Below, one piece after another: positions 1-6,283 of a DNA stretch of 7,444 nucleotides. Numbering within the stretch: position 1 is the first letter of the stretch; each line of letters starts with the position of its first letter. This DNA comes from an uncultured Clostridia bacterium (GTDB lineage Bacteria; Bacillota; Clostridia; Christensenellales; UBA1242), in the NCBI GenBank assembly GCA_934749845.1, contig CAKVHQ010000032.1:1-7444 (forward strand). The letters run 5' to 3'. Made by a program: the position numbers and the translations under genes. Below the pieces are notes generated by a model, which saw only the letters and a list, made by a program, of their open reading frames with translations, had not been told where the DNA came from and did no database searches.

Positions 1-2
1 AA

Positions 3-14
3 TTTGACATCAAA
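3..14. repeat. TTTGACATCAAA repeat, left copy
   Basis: The near-palindrome TTTGACATCAAA occurs here and again, identical and in the same orientation, at 6621-6632. Its reverse complement core TTGATGTCAA appears at 121-130, and TGATGTCAA at 6599-6607. GACATCAAA also occurs at 6748-6756. The embedded TTGACA has no -10 at a suitable distance, so it is not called a promoter. The function is unknown; it could be an element boundary or a protein-binding motif. Confidence 0.5.
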
Positions 15-40
15 TATTTTTTACTCAAAAATTTGCAATA

Positions 41-77
41 AAAAAGACCGATAAGAATAAAATTTTCCTATCGGTCT
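41..77 (-). terminator. Intrinsic terminator of the sensor kinase operon
   Basis: AGACCGATA (45-53) pairs perfectly with TATCGGTCT (69-77) around a 15-nt AT-rich loop. Read on the minus strand, the stem is followed by TTTTTT from the A-run at 40-45. No such T-tract follows on the plus strand, so it acts on minus-strand transcription. It is the first good terminator downstream of the histidine kinase gene, about 260 nt past its stop. The operon transcript would therefore run antisense through the YpsA-like fragment. Confidence 0.8.
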
Positions 78-106
78 AGTTCTAACTAAAACTGCCTAAT
101 ACTGGT

Positions 107-130
107 ACATTTGATGTTAATTGATGTCAA
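107..130. repeat. 24-bp imperfect direct repeat, left copy
   Basis: ACATTTG, TGT, AA and TGATGTCAA, each separated by one variable base, occur here and at 6584-6607 in the same orientation, with 21 of 24 positions identical by direct comparison. The copies are 6477 bp apart and enclose the whole signalling module. Within the left copy the half TTGATGT is repeated in tandem (111-117 and 121-127). The YpsA-like homology starts immediately after it, at about 131. Confidence 0.55.
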
Positions 131-416
131 AATTGATGAAGTGATTGTTTTACAAGACCATTATACTGCTGATTGCGTGAACAAGCGAAACAAATATATG
201 GTAGAAAATTCTAGCGTAGTTATAGCTTGTTATAATGGAAAACCAAGTGGAACTGGTAATACAATTCGTTTTGCAAAAGAAGATGGTTGTAAGGTTAGAA
301 TAACAATCCGGAAGATTATAGATAATTTAGATTGTTTATCTTTGCATTTCAATAACAACTTTAAATCCAATATCTTTGGATATAATCAATTCTCCGCCAA
401 GAGTTTCGGCATTTAA
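111..416 (+). pseudogene. C-terminal remnant of a YpsA/DUF1273-like (SLOG fold) gene
   Basis: The open frame encodes about 100 residues. Roughly the first 65, from about position 131, resemble the C-terminal half of the DUF1273/YpsA family, a Rossmann-like SLOG fold related to DprA and LOG. Visible family features are a D-E-V-I-V strand, YTADC, the RNKYMV motif, a hydrophobic strand ending in YNG, and SGTGNTIRFAKEDG, which matches the usual GGTxNTVxYAKxxG nucleotide-binding-like loop. The N-terminal ~100 residues are missing, with an in-frame stop at 87-89 and repeat sequence instead of family sequence before 131. There is no Shine-Dalgarno before the TTG/ATG at 111-116 and no promoter. The last ~80 nt run tail-to-tail into the antisense of the kinase gene and are not family-like. 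It is most likely a truncated gene. The family match is from memory of its motifs. Confidence 0.65.
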
Positions 417-1685
417 TCGCATACCTTTTATGCCTGTTCCTTCAATGAAAGAAGTGTTTTGTTTTTTTCCGTTGTCGGAAATTTCAATTTTATTGTTTGA
501 AATGTTAACAAAAAGCTTTGTGGCGTTAGCATGGCGAATCGCGTTTGTTGCACATTCTCTTATAATTTTAACAAGTGCTTTTGCTTTTGGTGTTTCTTTT
601 GGTATTTCACCTGAAATTTCAATATTAAAGCCAATCATTTCAAAGGCTGTTACAATGGAATTTTGCAAATTTTGAGCCTCGGATATATCCTCATTATCAA
701 TTTCGTCAAGCATTGTTTTTAGCAAACTTTTAACGCTGTTTAGGTCAAAAGTTTTTTCGTCTATAACATCTAAAATATGGTGTAAAATAAACAATCTTTG
801 CCCGATTATGTCGTGCAACTTGCTTTTAAGCGACAAAACTTCTCTTTGTCTTTCAATTTCATCAAGATTTTCAATCATTTGCAAAATTTCTGTTTGTTTT
901 GTTTTAAGTTCGTTTTGTTTGTTTTCAATCTCAGTAGTTGTTAAATATTCTTTTGTAATATCAAAAGCATAAATTTGGGTTTTTGATTGTTTAATCATTG
1001 AAAATGAATATACTTTTTTATCTAAAAACACCAAAATATTTTGCTCATCTATAATTTTGAAATTTTCTCTTGACTTAAGGCTTTGCCAGATTTCAAAAGA
1101 ACTTTGATTTTGTTTGATGTTTAGTTTTTCAAGCAAGGTTTTCATTGCGAGGTTTTCATAAACCACATTAAACTCACTTTCAAACATCACAGCGGTTTTA
1201 AGCCCATCAAGTGCTTCTTTAAGAGAATAATAATTTATATTGCTTTTTAGTTTAGTTAAAGAGTTTAGTAAAATTGTCAGCGATTTTGCAAATAAATATA
1301 CAACGCCAATGACTATGAACACAGCTGAAAGTGTTTCATTTGCATATTTCCAAAATGGCAAAAGCATAATTAAAAATGGGAAATCCATTGCAAATTTATA
1401 ATCTTTTTTTGCAAGCATTAGCCCTAACTCGAACACTAAAACCAAAGCACTGTAATACCCCAAAACTTCACAAATCGGCGTGTTTTTGAAGTTAAAGAAT
1501 ATAAATGCCCAAACAACGCAAAAAGCAATATTTAAAACTCTGCAAACAACAAAAATATCAAATTTAAGTTTGCGATTAGAAAACATTTCACAAAGTAATG
1601 TAATTGTCACAAATATAGAAGAAACAAACAGCAAAACAATCATAAGAGACTGCATTTCGTTGTTTAAAATGGATAAATAACTCAT
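336..1685 (-). CDS. Sensor histidine kinase, NarL/DesK-type (HisKA_3), membrane-bound
   Basis: This is a 449-residue kinase. Five or six hydrophobic segments lie between residues ~13 and 141. A PAS-like domain follows at ~155-247 (ALDGLKTAVMFESEFNVVYEN and a closing FDITKEYL), then a coiled coil at ~250-285. The dimerization domain has KLHDIIGQRL with His291 as the predicted phosphoacceptor, the HisKA_3 pattern. The ATPase domain shows an N-box (RECATNAIRHA, Asn381), a G1 box (SDNGK, 403-407) and a G2 box (GTGIKGM, 416-422). All key residues are present, so it should autophosphorylate. The HisKA_3 class normally pairs with LuxR-type regulators, as encoded at 5672. The start is set by a full Shine-Dalgarno, and the start codon overlaps the upstream gene's TGA as ATGA, indicating translational coupling. 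The ligand is unknown. Confidence 0.93.
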   Translation of the reverse strand: MSYLSILNNEMQSLMIVLLFVSSIFVTITLLCEMFSNRKLKFDIFVVCRVLNIAFCVVWAFIFFNFKNTPICEVLGYYSALVLVFELGLMLAKKDYKFAMDFPFLIMLLPFWKYANETLSAVFIVIGVVYLFAKSLTILLNSLTKLKSNINYYSLKEALDGLKTAVMFESEFNVVYENLAMKTLLEKLNIKQNQSSFEIWQSLKSRENFKIIDEQNILVFLDKKVYSFSMIKQSKTQIYAFDITKEYLTTTEIENKQNELKTKQTEILQMIENLDEIERQREVLSLKSKLHDIIGQRLFILHHILDVIDEKTFDLNSVKSLLKTMLDEIDNEDISEAQNLQNSIVTAFEMIGFNIEISGEIPKETPKAKALVKIIRECATNAIRHANATKLFVNISNNKIEISDNGKKQNTSFIEGTGIKGMRLNAETLGGELIISKDIGFKVVIEMQR

Positions 1686-3307
1686 TTGATTACCTCCTTA
1701 AAACAAACGATTGTGCTTTCATCTTCCAAAGTAAAATTGCATTCCATTTTATATTCATTTGGTAATTTTAATTCTGGTTTTTCAAGCCTTATATCATCAA
1801 AAGTAATTTCAAATTCCCAAACATCTCGCTTTTTGATTGTTAGCCAAATATCTAGGTTTTCTTTTTTAATTTTTGTAAGTAATTCGTTGTAAATATCATA
1901 AAACTTGCCAGCTATGCTAACTGGAATAGGACATTCATCAAGTCCAATGCCTGCATTTATATTAAGCCATTTAAGGTCATTAAAACTCTCGTTAAACAAA
2001 AGTTTTAATTCATCTTTTGTGATTTCTTGTTTTTGTTCTGAAAGAAGAATAAGGCTTGTTTTTCGCTTTAAGTAGCCCACAATGATTTTTATTTCATTTA
2101 AAGTTTCTTTTGTCTGTTCTTTGTTTTCAGTGGTTATCGTTTCTGGCAAATTGTTTAACAATTCTTCAAGCACATTTTTCTTGTTTTTAATCTGCTTTTC
2201 CACTTTATCTAAAAGCAAGGTGTGTTGTTTAATTTGTTTTTCTTTTTGCAAAAGTTCTTTTTTGTTTTCCAAAATTTTGTTTATATATTCAAGTTTTTCA
2301 TTTTCGGTTTTAAGTTCTTTTTGCAAAGATTTAAGTTTTTCAACATCATTAAGCACCAAAAGTGTGCCAGAATTTAATTTTTGTTTTTCTAGTATCATAT
2401 TGCTATTTGCTTTTTGCTTGCGATATTGCATATTTTGATATTCAATATCTTGCTTTTCATTCACTATTGCAAGTGGCACATTGCATGTTTCAAAAAATTC
2501 AAAATATGCTCCGCTGTTTTTGACAAGACCACATTTTAGTGAGATATACACAAGCATTGTTCCTAAAATTGTGTAAACAAGTGTCATGTCCGAAAGATAT
2601 GGAACGGCAATATCTGTCACAACATATAAAATGCTATAAACTAAAACTAGTAAAATAACAACACTTGGCAAAATCTTTTGCTTTATGGTTGTTTTTTTGT
2701 TTGAAAAAGTATAAAACAATACAATTGTGGTTAAAATTTCAAGGAAAATAAAGGCATAGATAATAAAATAGCCAAAGTTGTATTTATAATCGCTTGGGTG
2801 CGAGCCAGTGCTTCCTTCTGGAAAAATAAACACAAACTCGTGAAAATCGTTTGTCAAAACTAGCACTAATAAAAGCAAGGATATTGCAAGCGAAATAATA
2901 GCAACAACTCTTTTATATGTTTTGTTTTTAATGTAGATTTGATTGTTTGTTATAAACCACATACTAGGAATAAAAAGAAGTGGAATATATAAAAGATACC
3001 AAGTATAATCATTGTTATCATTAAAAGCCGACACTTTATCAAAAATTTTAATACCCAGCCAAAAAGCAAACAAGCAAAACAAAATGATGAAACAAATTTT
3101 TGTCTTTTTATCTATAGTTTTGATAATTGCACCAAACATAACAATAGACAAAATAATTGCCACCAAACAGTAAATAAAAACATTTGCTTTTTTATTGCTT
3201 TCTGTAGGTTCAGTTTTGCCAAACACAAGTGCAAAAAATATGCAAAGCACAACGCCTAGCATAACCCCAGCAACTATTAAGTTCCTTTTGCAAAATAGTT
3301 TATTCAT
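1682..3307 (-). CDS. Multi-span membrane sensor with PAS-like segment, coiled coil and degenerate kinase core
   Basis: The product has 541 residues. About eight hydrophobic segments (11-30, 43-64, 70-87, 101-118, 131-152, 177-200, 212-230, 243-260) include a TNDFHEFVF motif, which resembles the 7TM N-terminal regions of Bacillota histidine kinases. A short PAS-like segment (~265-320) precedes a long Lys/Glu-rich coiled coil (~322-385). Residues ~400-455 (GYLKRKTSLILLSE, then NESFNDLKWL) look like the second helix of a kinase dimerization domain. The ~460-541 tail looks like an eroded ATPase fold: no His-Asp phosphoacceptor motif, no N-box Asn and no DxGxG boxes are visible. I infer a pseudokinase that senses a signal and controls or heterodimerizes with the adjacent kinase. 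It is the first gene of the operon. No Shine-Dalgarno precedes the ATG; the later Met16 start would cut away the basic residues before the first span. Confidence 0.8.
   Translation of the reverse strand: MNKLFCKRNLIVAGVMLGVVLCIFFALVFGKTEPTESNKKANVFIYCLVAIILSIVMFGAIIKTIDKKTKICFIILFCLFAFWLGIKIFDKVSAFNDNNDYTWYLLYIPLLFIPSMWFITNNQIYIKNKTYKRVVAIISLAISLLLLVLVLTNDFHEFVFIFPEGSTGSHPSDYKYNFGYFIIYAFIFLEILTTIVLFYTFSNKKTTIKQKILPSVVILLVLVYSILYVVTDIAVPYLSDMTLVYTILGTMLVYISLKCGLVKNSGAYFEFFETCNVPLAIVNEKQDIEYQNMQYRKQKANSNMILEKQKLNSGTLLVLNDVEKLKSLQKELKTENEKLEYINKILENKKELLQKEKQIKQHTLLLDKVEKQIKNKKNVLEELLNNLPETITTENKEQTKETLNEIKIIVGYLKRKTSLILLSEQKQEITKDELKLLFNESFNDLKWLNINAGIGLDECPIPVSIAGKFYDIYNELLTKIKKENLDIWLTIKKRDVWEFEITFDDIRLEKPELKLPNEYKMECNFTLEDESTIVCFKEVIK
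1691..1699 (-). promoter_or_regulatory. Ribosome binding site of the histidine kinase gene
   Basis: AAGGAGGTA on the minus strand, 5 nt before the ATG at 1685, is an essentially perfect anti-16S match. It lies inside the last codons of the upstream gene. With the ATGA overlap it favours strong coupled translation of the kinase, whereas the upstream gene has no such site. Confidence 0.9.
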
Positions 3308-3313
3308 AAATTT

Positions 3314-3322
3314 ATTATAGCA
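3314..3322 (-). promoter_or_regulatory. Extended -10 promoter of the sensor operon, predicted leaderless
   Basis: The minus strand reads TGCTATAAT at 3322-3314, a consensus extended -10. No convincing -35 hexamer sits 16-18 bp upstream. Seven bases past the -10 is position 3307, the A of the ATG, so the mRNA is predicted to begin at or within a base or two of the start codon. This agrees with the absence of a Shine-Dalgarno there. The AGGAC operator motif of the divergent region is not present at the equivalent position. Confidence 0.7.
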
Positions 3323-3576
3323 TAAAATATCAGCTTTTCCATAAATAAATGCAAATTAAGTTGTAAATAACACTAATTTTTAATGTGCAACAAAAAAATC
3401 GTGTGAACCATGCTACTTTATCTTTTTATAAGTTCCTTATTAAAATATTAAAAGTTAGAATTTATTTGAAAATAGAACTAAAATCTAACAAATAGTTTTT
3501 TATTTGAGAAAAAATGTAGACAAATTCTATAATTTGAACTTGACTACGCTCTAAGGTTGTTTAATTATGCAGACAC
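3323..3576. other. Non-coding AT-rich spacer between sensor operon and lipoprotein terminator
   Basis: I see no gene here. Short frames have no ribosome binding site and no recognisable motif. A small perfect inverted repeat, CAAATT (3521-3526) with AATTTG (3531-3536), and AGAATTT/AAATTCT arms are present but unremarkable at this base composition. A TTGACT at 3540-3545 has only a poor TAATTA 16 bp downstream, so it is not called a promoter. Confidence 0.6.
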
Positions 3577-3617
3577 AAAAAAAGCACATTTAGAAAAAGT
3601 CCTAAATATGCTTTTTT
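3577..3617 (-). terminator. Intrinsic terminator of the lipoprotein gene
   Basis: GCACATTTAG (3584-3593) and CTAAATATGC (3602-3611) flank an 8-nt loop. On the minus strand the single imperfect position becomes a G-U pair, and the stem is followed by seven U residues. On the plus strand the same position is a C-A mismatch, although TTTTTT follows there as well. The minus-strand direction is therefore favoured. It lies 38 nt past the lipoprotein stop codon. Confidence 0.85.
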
Positions 3618-3655
3618 ATTATTTCTAAGTCTTATTAAAAGCTTGTTATTTTGCT

Positions 3656-5467
3656 TTATCTTTTAGTGATATAGAAATCAACACTTTCTTTTCCTGCTTC
3701 ACTATCAGCAGTTTTTGTTACTTTAACAAAATAGATTGCTTCACTTTTCACATCCAGCTCATTACTTCCAGCCACAGCAGTAGTTCCATCTTCTCTAAGG
3801 AAAAGAACTGACCCCTTTGTCTCATAGCCTGTTCCGTTTGTGTCAAAATTTAATTTATAAGTTTTTAGATTTGCAGAAGCTTCTGTAGTAAATACAAGAT
3901 AAAAACATTCGCCTTTGTTTAGTTGTCTGCTTACAGTGTTGGTCTTGTTTTCGCCTTCTACAAAGTTAAGTGTTTCAACTTCTGTAAATGTTTTGTTTGC
4001 CAAGATAGGTTTTGCAGTCTCCAAATCAGCAAAACTACTATAGTCAAAATATATCTCACAATTACTGTCGCCATTTACTAACATGTCAGTAGGAACATTG
4101 TATTGCAATTTTAAGGCAACTACTTCTAGAGGTCTTAAATAACCCTCACACATCATATAGTCACCAACTCTTATTGTTCCGTTGTTAACTCCAGTAACAG
4201 TAATACTAACTTGTTCTTTGGTTGTGTCCCATTTAACGCTTTCAGCTGCACCACTTGTTAATGTTGCTACAACACTGTCGTCATAGTGAACTATAGTAGC
4301 TTTTCTTAAAGCGTCACTTGATGGCAATTCTTTAATTGCGAAATTGTCATCTTCTGTTAATAGGTCTTCAACATCAACTTGTTTTCTTCCAGGATTTTTG
4401 CTTAATTTTATCTTTGGTGCTTTAATTGGAACGTCAACAGGTTCAACTAATCCTTCAGTTACACGAACAGTTCCTAAATGTATATATTGAACATTAGTAT
4501 CGTCCATAGCTGCTTTGTCATAAGCAACCTTAAAACTTGATTTTTTAACAATTTCAACTTTGTATTTATTGATTACAAAGTCTGTTTTTGCAACTTCGCC
4601 TTGAAGGTAAGTGTCGTTTCCGTTGCAATAAATTCTTACTTCGTAAGTTCCTGCATTTGTAGGCGCTGTTGTGGTGTAGGTGCTATCGTCTGCGCCTTTC
4701 ACTTTGTATTGAATTTCGCAAAGGTCTTTGATTTTTTCGTCAACTGTGTAATCGCTTGAAGCAACACCTTGTGCTCCGGCATTGTATGTTTTTGCTGAAA
4801 TTGCATTAAATGAGCCTTTTCCAGTCAAACTTCTTACATAACCACAGTCGTTACAATCAACATCATTTACATCTGTATATCTATGTGGAATTTTAGATTC
4901 TATTCTTAGTGCGTGTTTTTCTTCGCCACAATTGGTTTGGCGTCTGTGGGTTAATTCGCCTTCTGATGTATATTTCCAAGTGTGAACCGTTTTATTTCTT
5001 TTCATTGCGTCATGTTGGGTGCAGGTTGTTTGTTCCCAATCATATACGTTATCACATTTCCATTCCCAAGAATGGTTTTGCTCGTTTCTTGTTAATGGGG
5101 TTTCGTGTTCGCAAGTTGTTTGCTCCCAATGTTTTGTGCCATCACTTTTCCATTCCCAAGAATGTTTGCCAGAACCTTCAACTGTTCTGTCTTTTTGATA
5201 TTGACAGGTTTGGCAAGTGCCTGTTTCTACTTTGTCGGTGTGGACACCAGCAGGGGTCTTTTCAACCCAAACAAAGTCGTGATCAGCCAAGTCGCTTTTT
5301 TCTTCACAATTTTTGCCTGTGCATGCATGCCAGTGTTGTGTTTCTGATTTAGACCAATCATCACTGAATGAATGTTTGTGTTTTCCGCAAGCAGAAAACA
5401 AAAACATTGCGGGCACAACCAACATAAATGCTAATACAAATGCCCAAATTGATTTTTTCTTTGTCAT
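3656..5467 (-). CDS. Surface lipoprotein with His/Trp/Cys repeats and Ig-like (MBG-type) domain
   Basis: The product has 603 residues. Lys2-Lys5, a hydrophobic core (8-24) and FSAC place the lipidated cysteine at Cys27, so it should be anchored on the outer face of the membrane. Residues 30-210 are a repeat region with HSFSDDW (32), HDFVW (63), HSWEW (102), HSWEW (132), HTWKY (162) and HRY (195). The central copies are exactly 30 residues apart, each with a following EQTTC-like Cys, and CxxC pairs occur at 85-88 and 205-208. Residues ~218-302 resemble an MBG/YDG Ig-like repeat (KTYNAGAQ, TAPTNAGTYEV, a closing DFVINKYKV). The rest, to a basic ITKR end, is beta-rich without a recognised catalytic motif. 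The His/Cys content suggests metal or redox binding, which is unproven. Placed between the sensor genes and the regulator, and divergent from the regulator, it is a likely target of the system or its extracellular partner. Confidence 0.88.
   Translation of the reverse strand: MTKKKSIWAFVLAFMLVVPAMFLFSACGKHKHSFSDDWSKSETQHWHACTGKNCEEKSDLADHDFVWVEKTPAGVHTDKVETGTCQTCQYQKDRTVEGSGKHSWEWKSDGTKHWEQTTCEHETPLTRNEQNHSWEWKCDNVYDWEQTTCTQHDAMKRNKTVHTWKYTSEGELTHRRQTNCGEEKHALRIESKIPHRYTDVNDVDCNDCGYVRSLTGKGSFNAISAKTYNAGAQGVASSDYTVDEKIKDLCEIQYKVKGADDSTYTTTAPTNAGTYEVRIYCNGNDTYLQGEVAKTDFVINKYKVEIVKKSSFKVAYDKAAMDDTNVQYIHLGTVRVTEGLVEPVDVPIKAPKIKLSKNPGRKQVDVEDLLTEDDNFAIKELPSSDALRKATIVHYDDSVVATLTSGAAESVKWDTTKEQVSITVTGVNNGTIRVGDYMMCEGYLRPLEVVALKLQYNVPTDMLVNGDSNCEIYFDYSSFADLETAKPILANKTFTEVETLNFVEGENKTNTVSRQLNKGECFYLVFTTEASANLKTYKLNFDTNGTGYETKGSVLFLREDGTTAVAGSNELDVKSEAIYFVKVTKTADSEAGKESVDFYITKR
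5012..5164 (-). repeat. 90-bp tandem coding repeat inside the lipoprotein gene
   Basis: TTTCCATTCCCAAGAATG occurs at 5057-5074 and again identically at 5147-5164, exactly 90 bp apart. A second near-identical block, GTTGTTTG followed by TCCCAAT, occurs about 5026-5040 and 5116-5130 with the same period. These encode the HSWEW and WEQTTC parts of the 30-residue protein repeat. Such nucleotide-level identity suggests recent duplication or recombination between repeat units. Confidence 0.75.
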
Positions 5468-5472
5468 ATTTT

Positions 5473-5478
5473 CTCCTT
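5473..5478 (-). promoter_or_regulatory. Ribosome binding site of the lipoprotein gene
   Basis: AAGGAG on the minus strand, 5 nt before the ATG at 5467, fixes the start. The resulting N-terminus is a textbook lipoprotein signal peptide. Confidence 0.9.
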
Positions 5479-5538
5479 ATATTTAAATTTTTGTGAAATA
5501 CAAGAAGAAAATCTATCAATCTTCCTTTTCACATTTTT

Positions 5539-5547
5539 ATTATAACA
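5539..5547 (-). promoter_or_regulatory. Extended -10 promoter of the lipoprotein gene
   Basis: The minus strand reads TGTTATAAT at 5547-5539, a consensus extended -10 (TGnTATAAT). The -35 region (about AATCAT at 17-bp spacing) is poor, as expected for an activator-dependent promoter. Predicted start is near 5532, giving a leader of about 64 nt. Operator copy 1 is centred about 42.5 bp upstream of that start. Confidence 0.7.
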
Positions 5548-5567
5548 TAATACCCTCAAAAATGATT

Positions 5568-5581
5568 AGGACTTAAGTCTA
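5568..5581. promoter_or_regulatory. Candidate response-regulator operator, copy 1
   Basis: AGGACTTAAGTCTA contains the perfect 10-bp palindrome GACTTAAGTC, inside the larger imperfect TTAGGACTTAAGTCTAAA. It shares AGGAC, AA and GTC in register with copy 2 at 5600-5613. Its centre (5574.5) is 30.5 bp from the near edge of the lipoprotein -10, and 32 bp, about three helical turns, from copy 2. NarL-family regulators bind inverted repeats as dimers, so the divergent regulator is the obvious candidate ligand. Confidence 0.55.
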
Positions 5582-5599
5582 AACTTTTGCTCAAAAAAA

Positions 5600-5613
5600 A
5601 GGACAAAAGTCCT
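5600..5613. promoter_or_regulatory. Candidate response-regulator operator, copy 2
   Basis: AGGACAAAAGTCCT is an inverted repeat with 5-bp arms around AAAA. Its centre (5606.5) is 30.5 bp from the near edge of the regulator's -10, which is about -42.5 from the predicted start: the class II activator position. On the minus strand it is followed by a run of T, so it could instead be a weak 5-bp-stem terminator. The spacing symmetry with copy 1 argues for an operator, and both roles may coexist. Confidence 0.55.
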
Positions 5614-5633
5614 ATTATCTTGTGGGGCTTTTA

Positions 5634-5642
5634 TGGTATAAT
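5634..5642 (+). promoter_or_regulatory. Extended -10 promoter of the response regulator gene
   Basis: TGGTATAAT at 5634-5642 is a consensus extended -10. At 17-bp spacing the -35 would be ATTATC, a poor match. The predicted start near 5649 gives a 23-nt leader to the ATG at 5672. Operator copy 2 abuts the -35 position, consistent with positive autoregulation. Confidence 0.72.
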
Positions 5643-5671
5643 ATAAAAAATAAATACTTTTGGGAGCGAAA

Positions 5672-6283
5672 ATGGATAAAATTAAAGTATTGCTTGTAGA
5701 AGACCAAGATTTATTATTAGACGGAATGTCTTTGTCGCTTGAAGCGAGTGGAGAAATTGAAATTGTTGGGAAATTTAAGGATATTGCAGACTATTTTGAT
5801 ATTGAAAACAGAAAAAATATTGATGTAATTTTGACTGATGTTTGCTGTGCAAATAATCACAATAGCATAGACTACATAAAACAAATAAAGCAAGACAATC
5901 CGAACATTAAAATTATTCTAATGACATCTGTTATGGAAATCAGTTTTATTGATAGAGCCAAGAAAGAGGGTGCAGACAGTTTTGTATATAAAACTATACC
6001 AACCAAAGAACTAATCACAATTATTCATAGTGTTATGAATGGATATGGCACTTTTCCAATAAGCAAAAGAGAAGAAATTTCTTTTTTGAAAAATTTAACT
6101 GACAACGAACTAAATATTGTAAGGCTATATTGCCAAGGCAATAATCGAAAAGAAATAGCACAAGAAATGTCCTTTTCAGAGTCCACAATTAAAAACTCAA
6201 TAACACTAATTTTAGAAAAAACTGGTTTTGCCTCAATGTCAAAATTTGCCATTTGGCTAATGCAAAATGGATACATAGTATAA
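5672..6283 (+). CDS. NarL/LuxR-family response regulator
   Basis: The product has 203 residues. The receiver domain (~3-120) has the acidic pair Glu10-Asp11, the phosphoacceptor Asp56, the conserved Thr85 in ILMTS, and Lys107 in VYKT. The loop after Asp56 reads DVCCANNHN, in place of the usual DxxMPxxxG, with two adjacent cysteines. The LuxR-type helix-turn-helix (~141-203) shows LTDNELNIVRLYCQGNNRKEIA, where the canonical form is LTxRExEVLxxxxxGxxxxEIA, then SESTIKNSI and a closing LMQNGYI. It should be phosphorylated by the HisKA_3 kinase encoded at 336-1685 and bind DNA as a dimer. GGGAG at 5662-5666, 5 nt before the ATG, fixes this start; an in-frame TTG at 5660 precedes that site and is rejected. 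It is divergent from the lipoprotein gene with candidate operators between them. The exact targets are inferred. Confidence 0.93.
   Translation: MDKIKVLLVEDQDLLLDGMSLSLEASGEIEIVGKFKDIADYFDIENRKNIDVILTDVCCANNHNSIDYIKQIKQDNPNIKIILMTSVMEISFIDRAKKEGADSFVYKTIPTKELITIIHSVMNGYGTFPISKREEISFLKNLTDNELNIVRLYCQGNNRKEIAQEMSFSESTIKNSITLILEKTGFASMSKFAIWLMQNGYIV

Noticed and set aside
376..675. Plus-strand open frame inside the histidine kinase gene
   Set aside because: It is antisense to the conserved ATPase domain, with no ribosome binding site and no family features.
2082..2438. Plus-strand Ser/Phe/Cys-rich open frame
   Set aside because: It is the antisense shadow of the Lys/Glu-rich coiled coil; its low-complexity composition results from that.
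3590..3607. Third operator-like copy: the minus strand reads TTTAGGACTTTTTCTAAA
   Set aside because: It resembles copy 1 but lacks the GTC half, and it is fully explained as the upper stem and loop of the lipoprotein terminator.
4909..5352. Plus-strand open frame of about 147 codons and an overlapping one at 5105-5347
   Set aside because: Both are antisense to the lipoprotein repeat region; their internal repetition mirrors the real repeat, and they have no start signals.
5660..5671. Upstream TTG start for the response regulator
   Set aside because: It would place the Shine-Dalgarno GGGAG inside the coding region; the ATG at 5672 has proper spacing and begins the canonical receiver fold.
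6025..6276. Minus-strand open frame
   Set aside because: It is antisense to the helix-turn-helix half of the response regulator.
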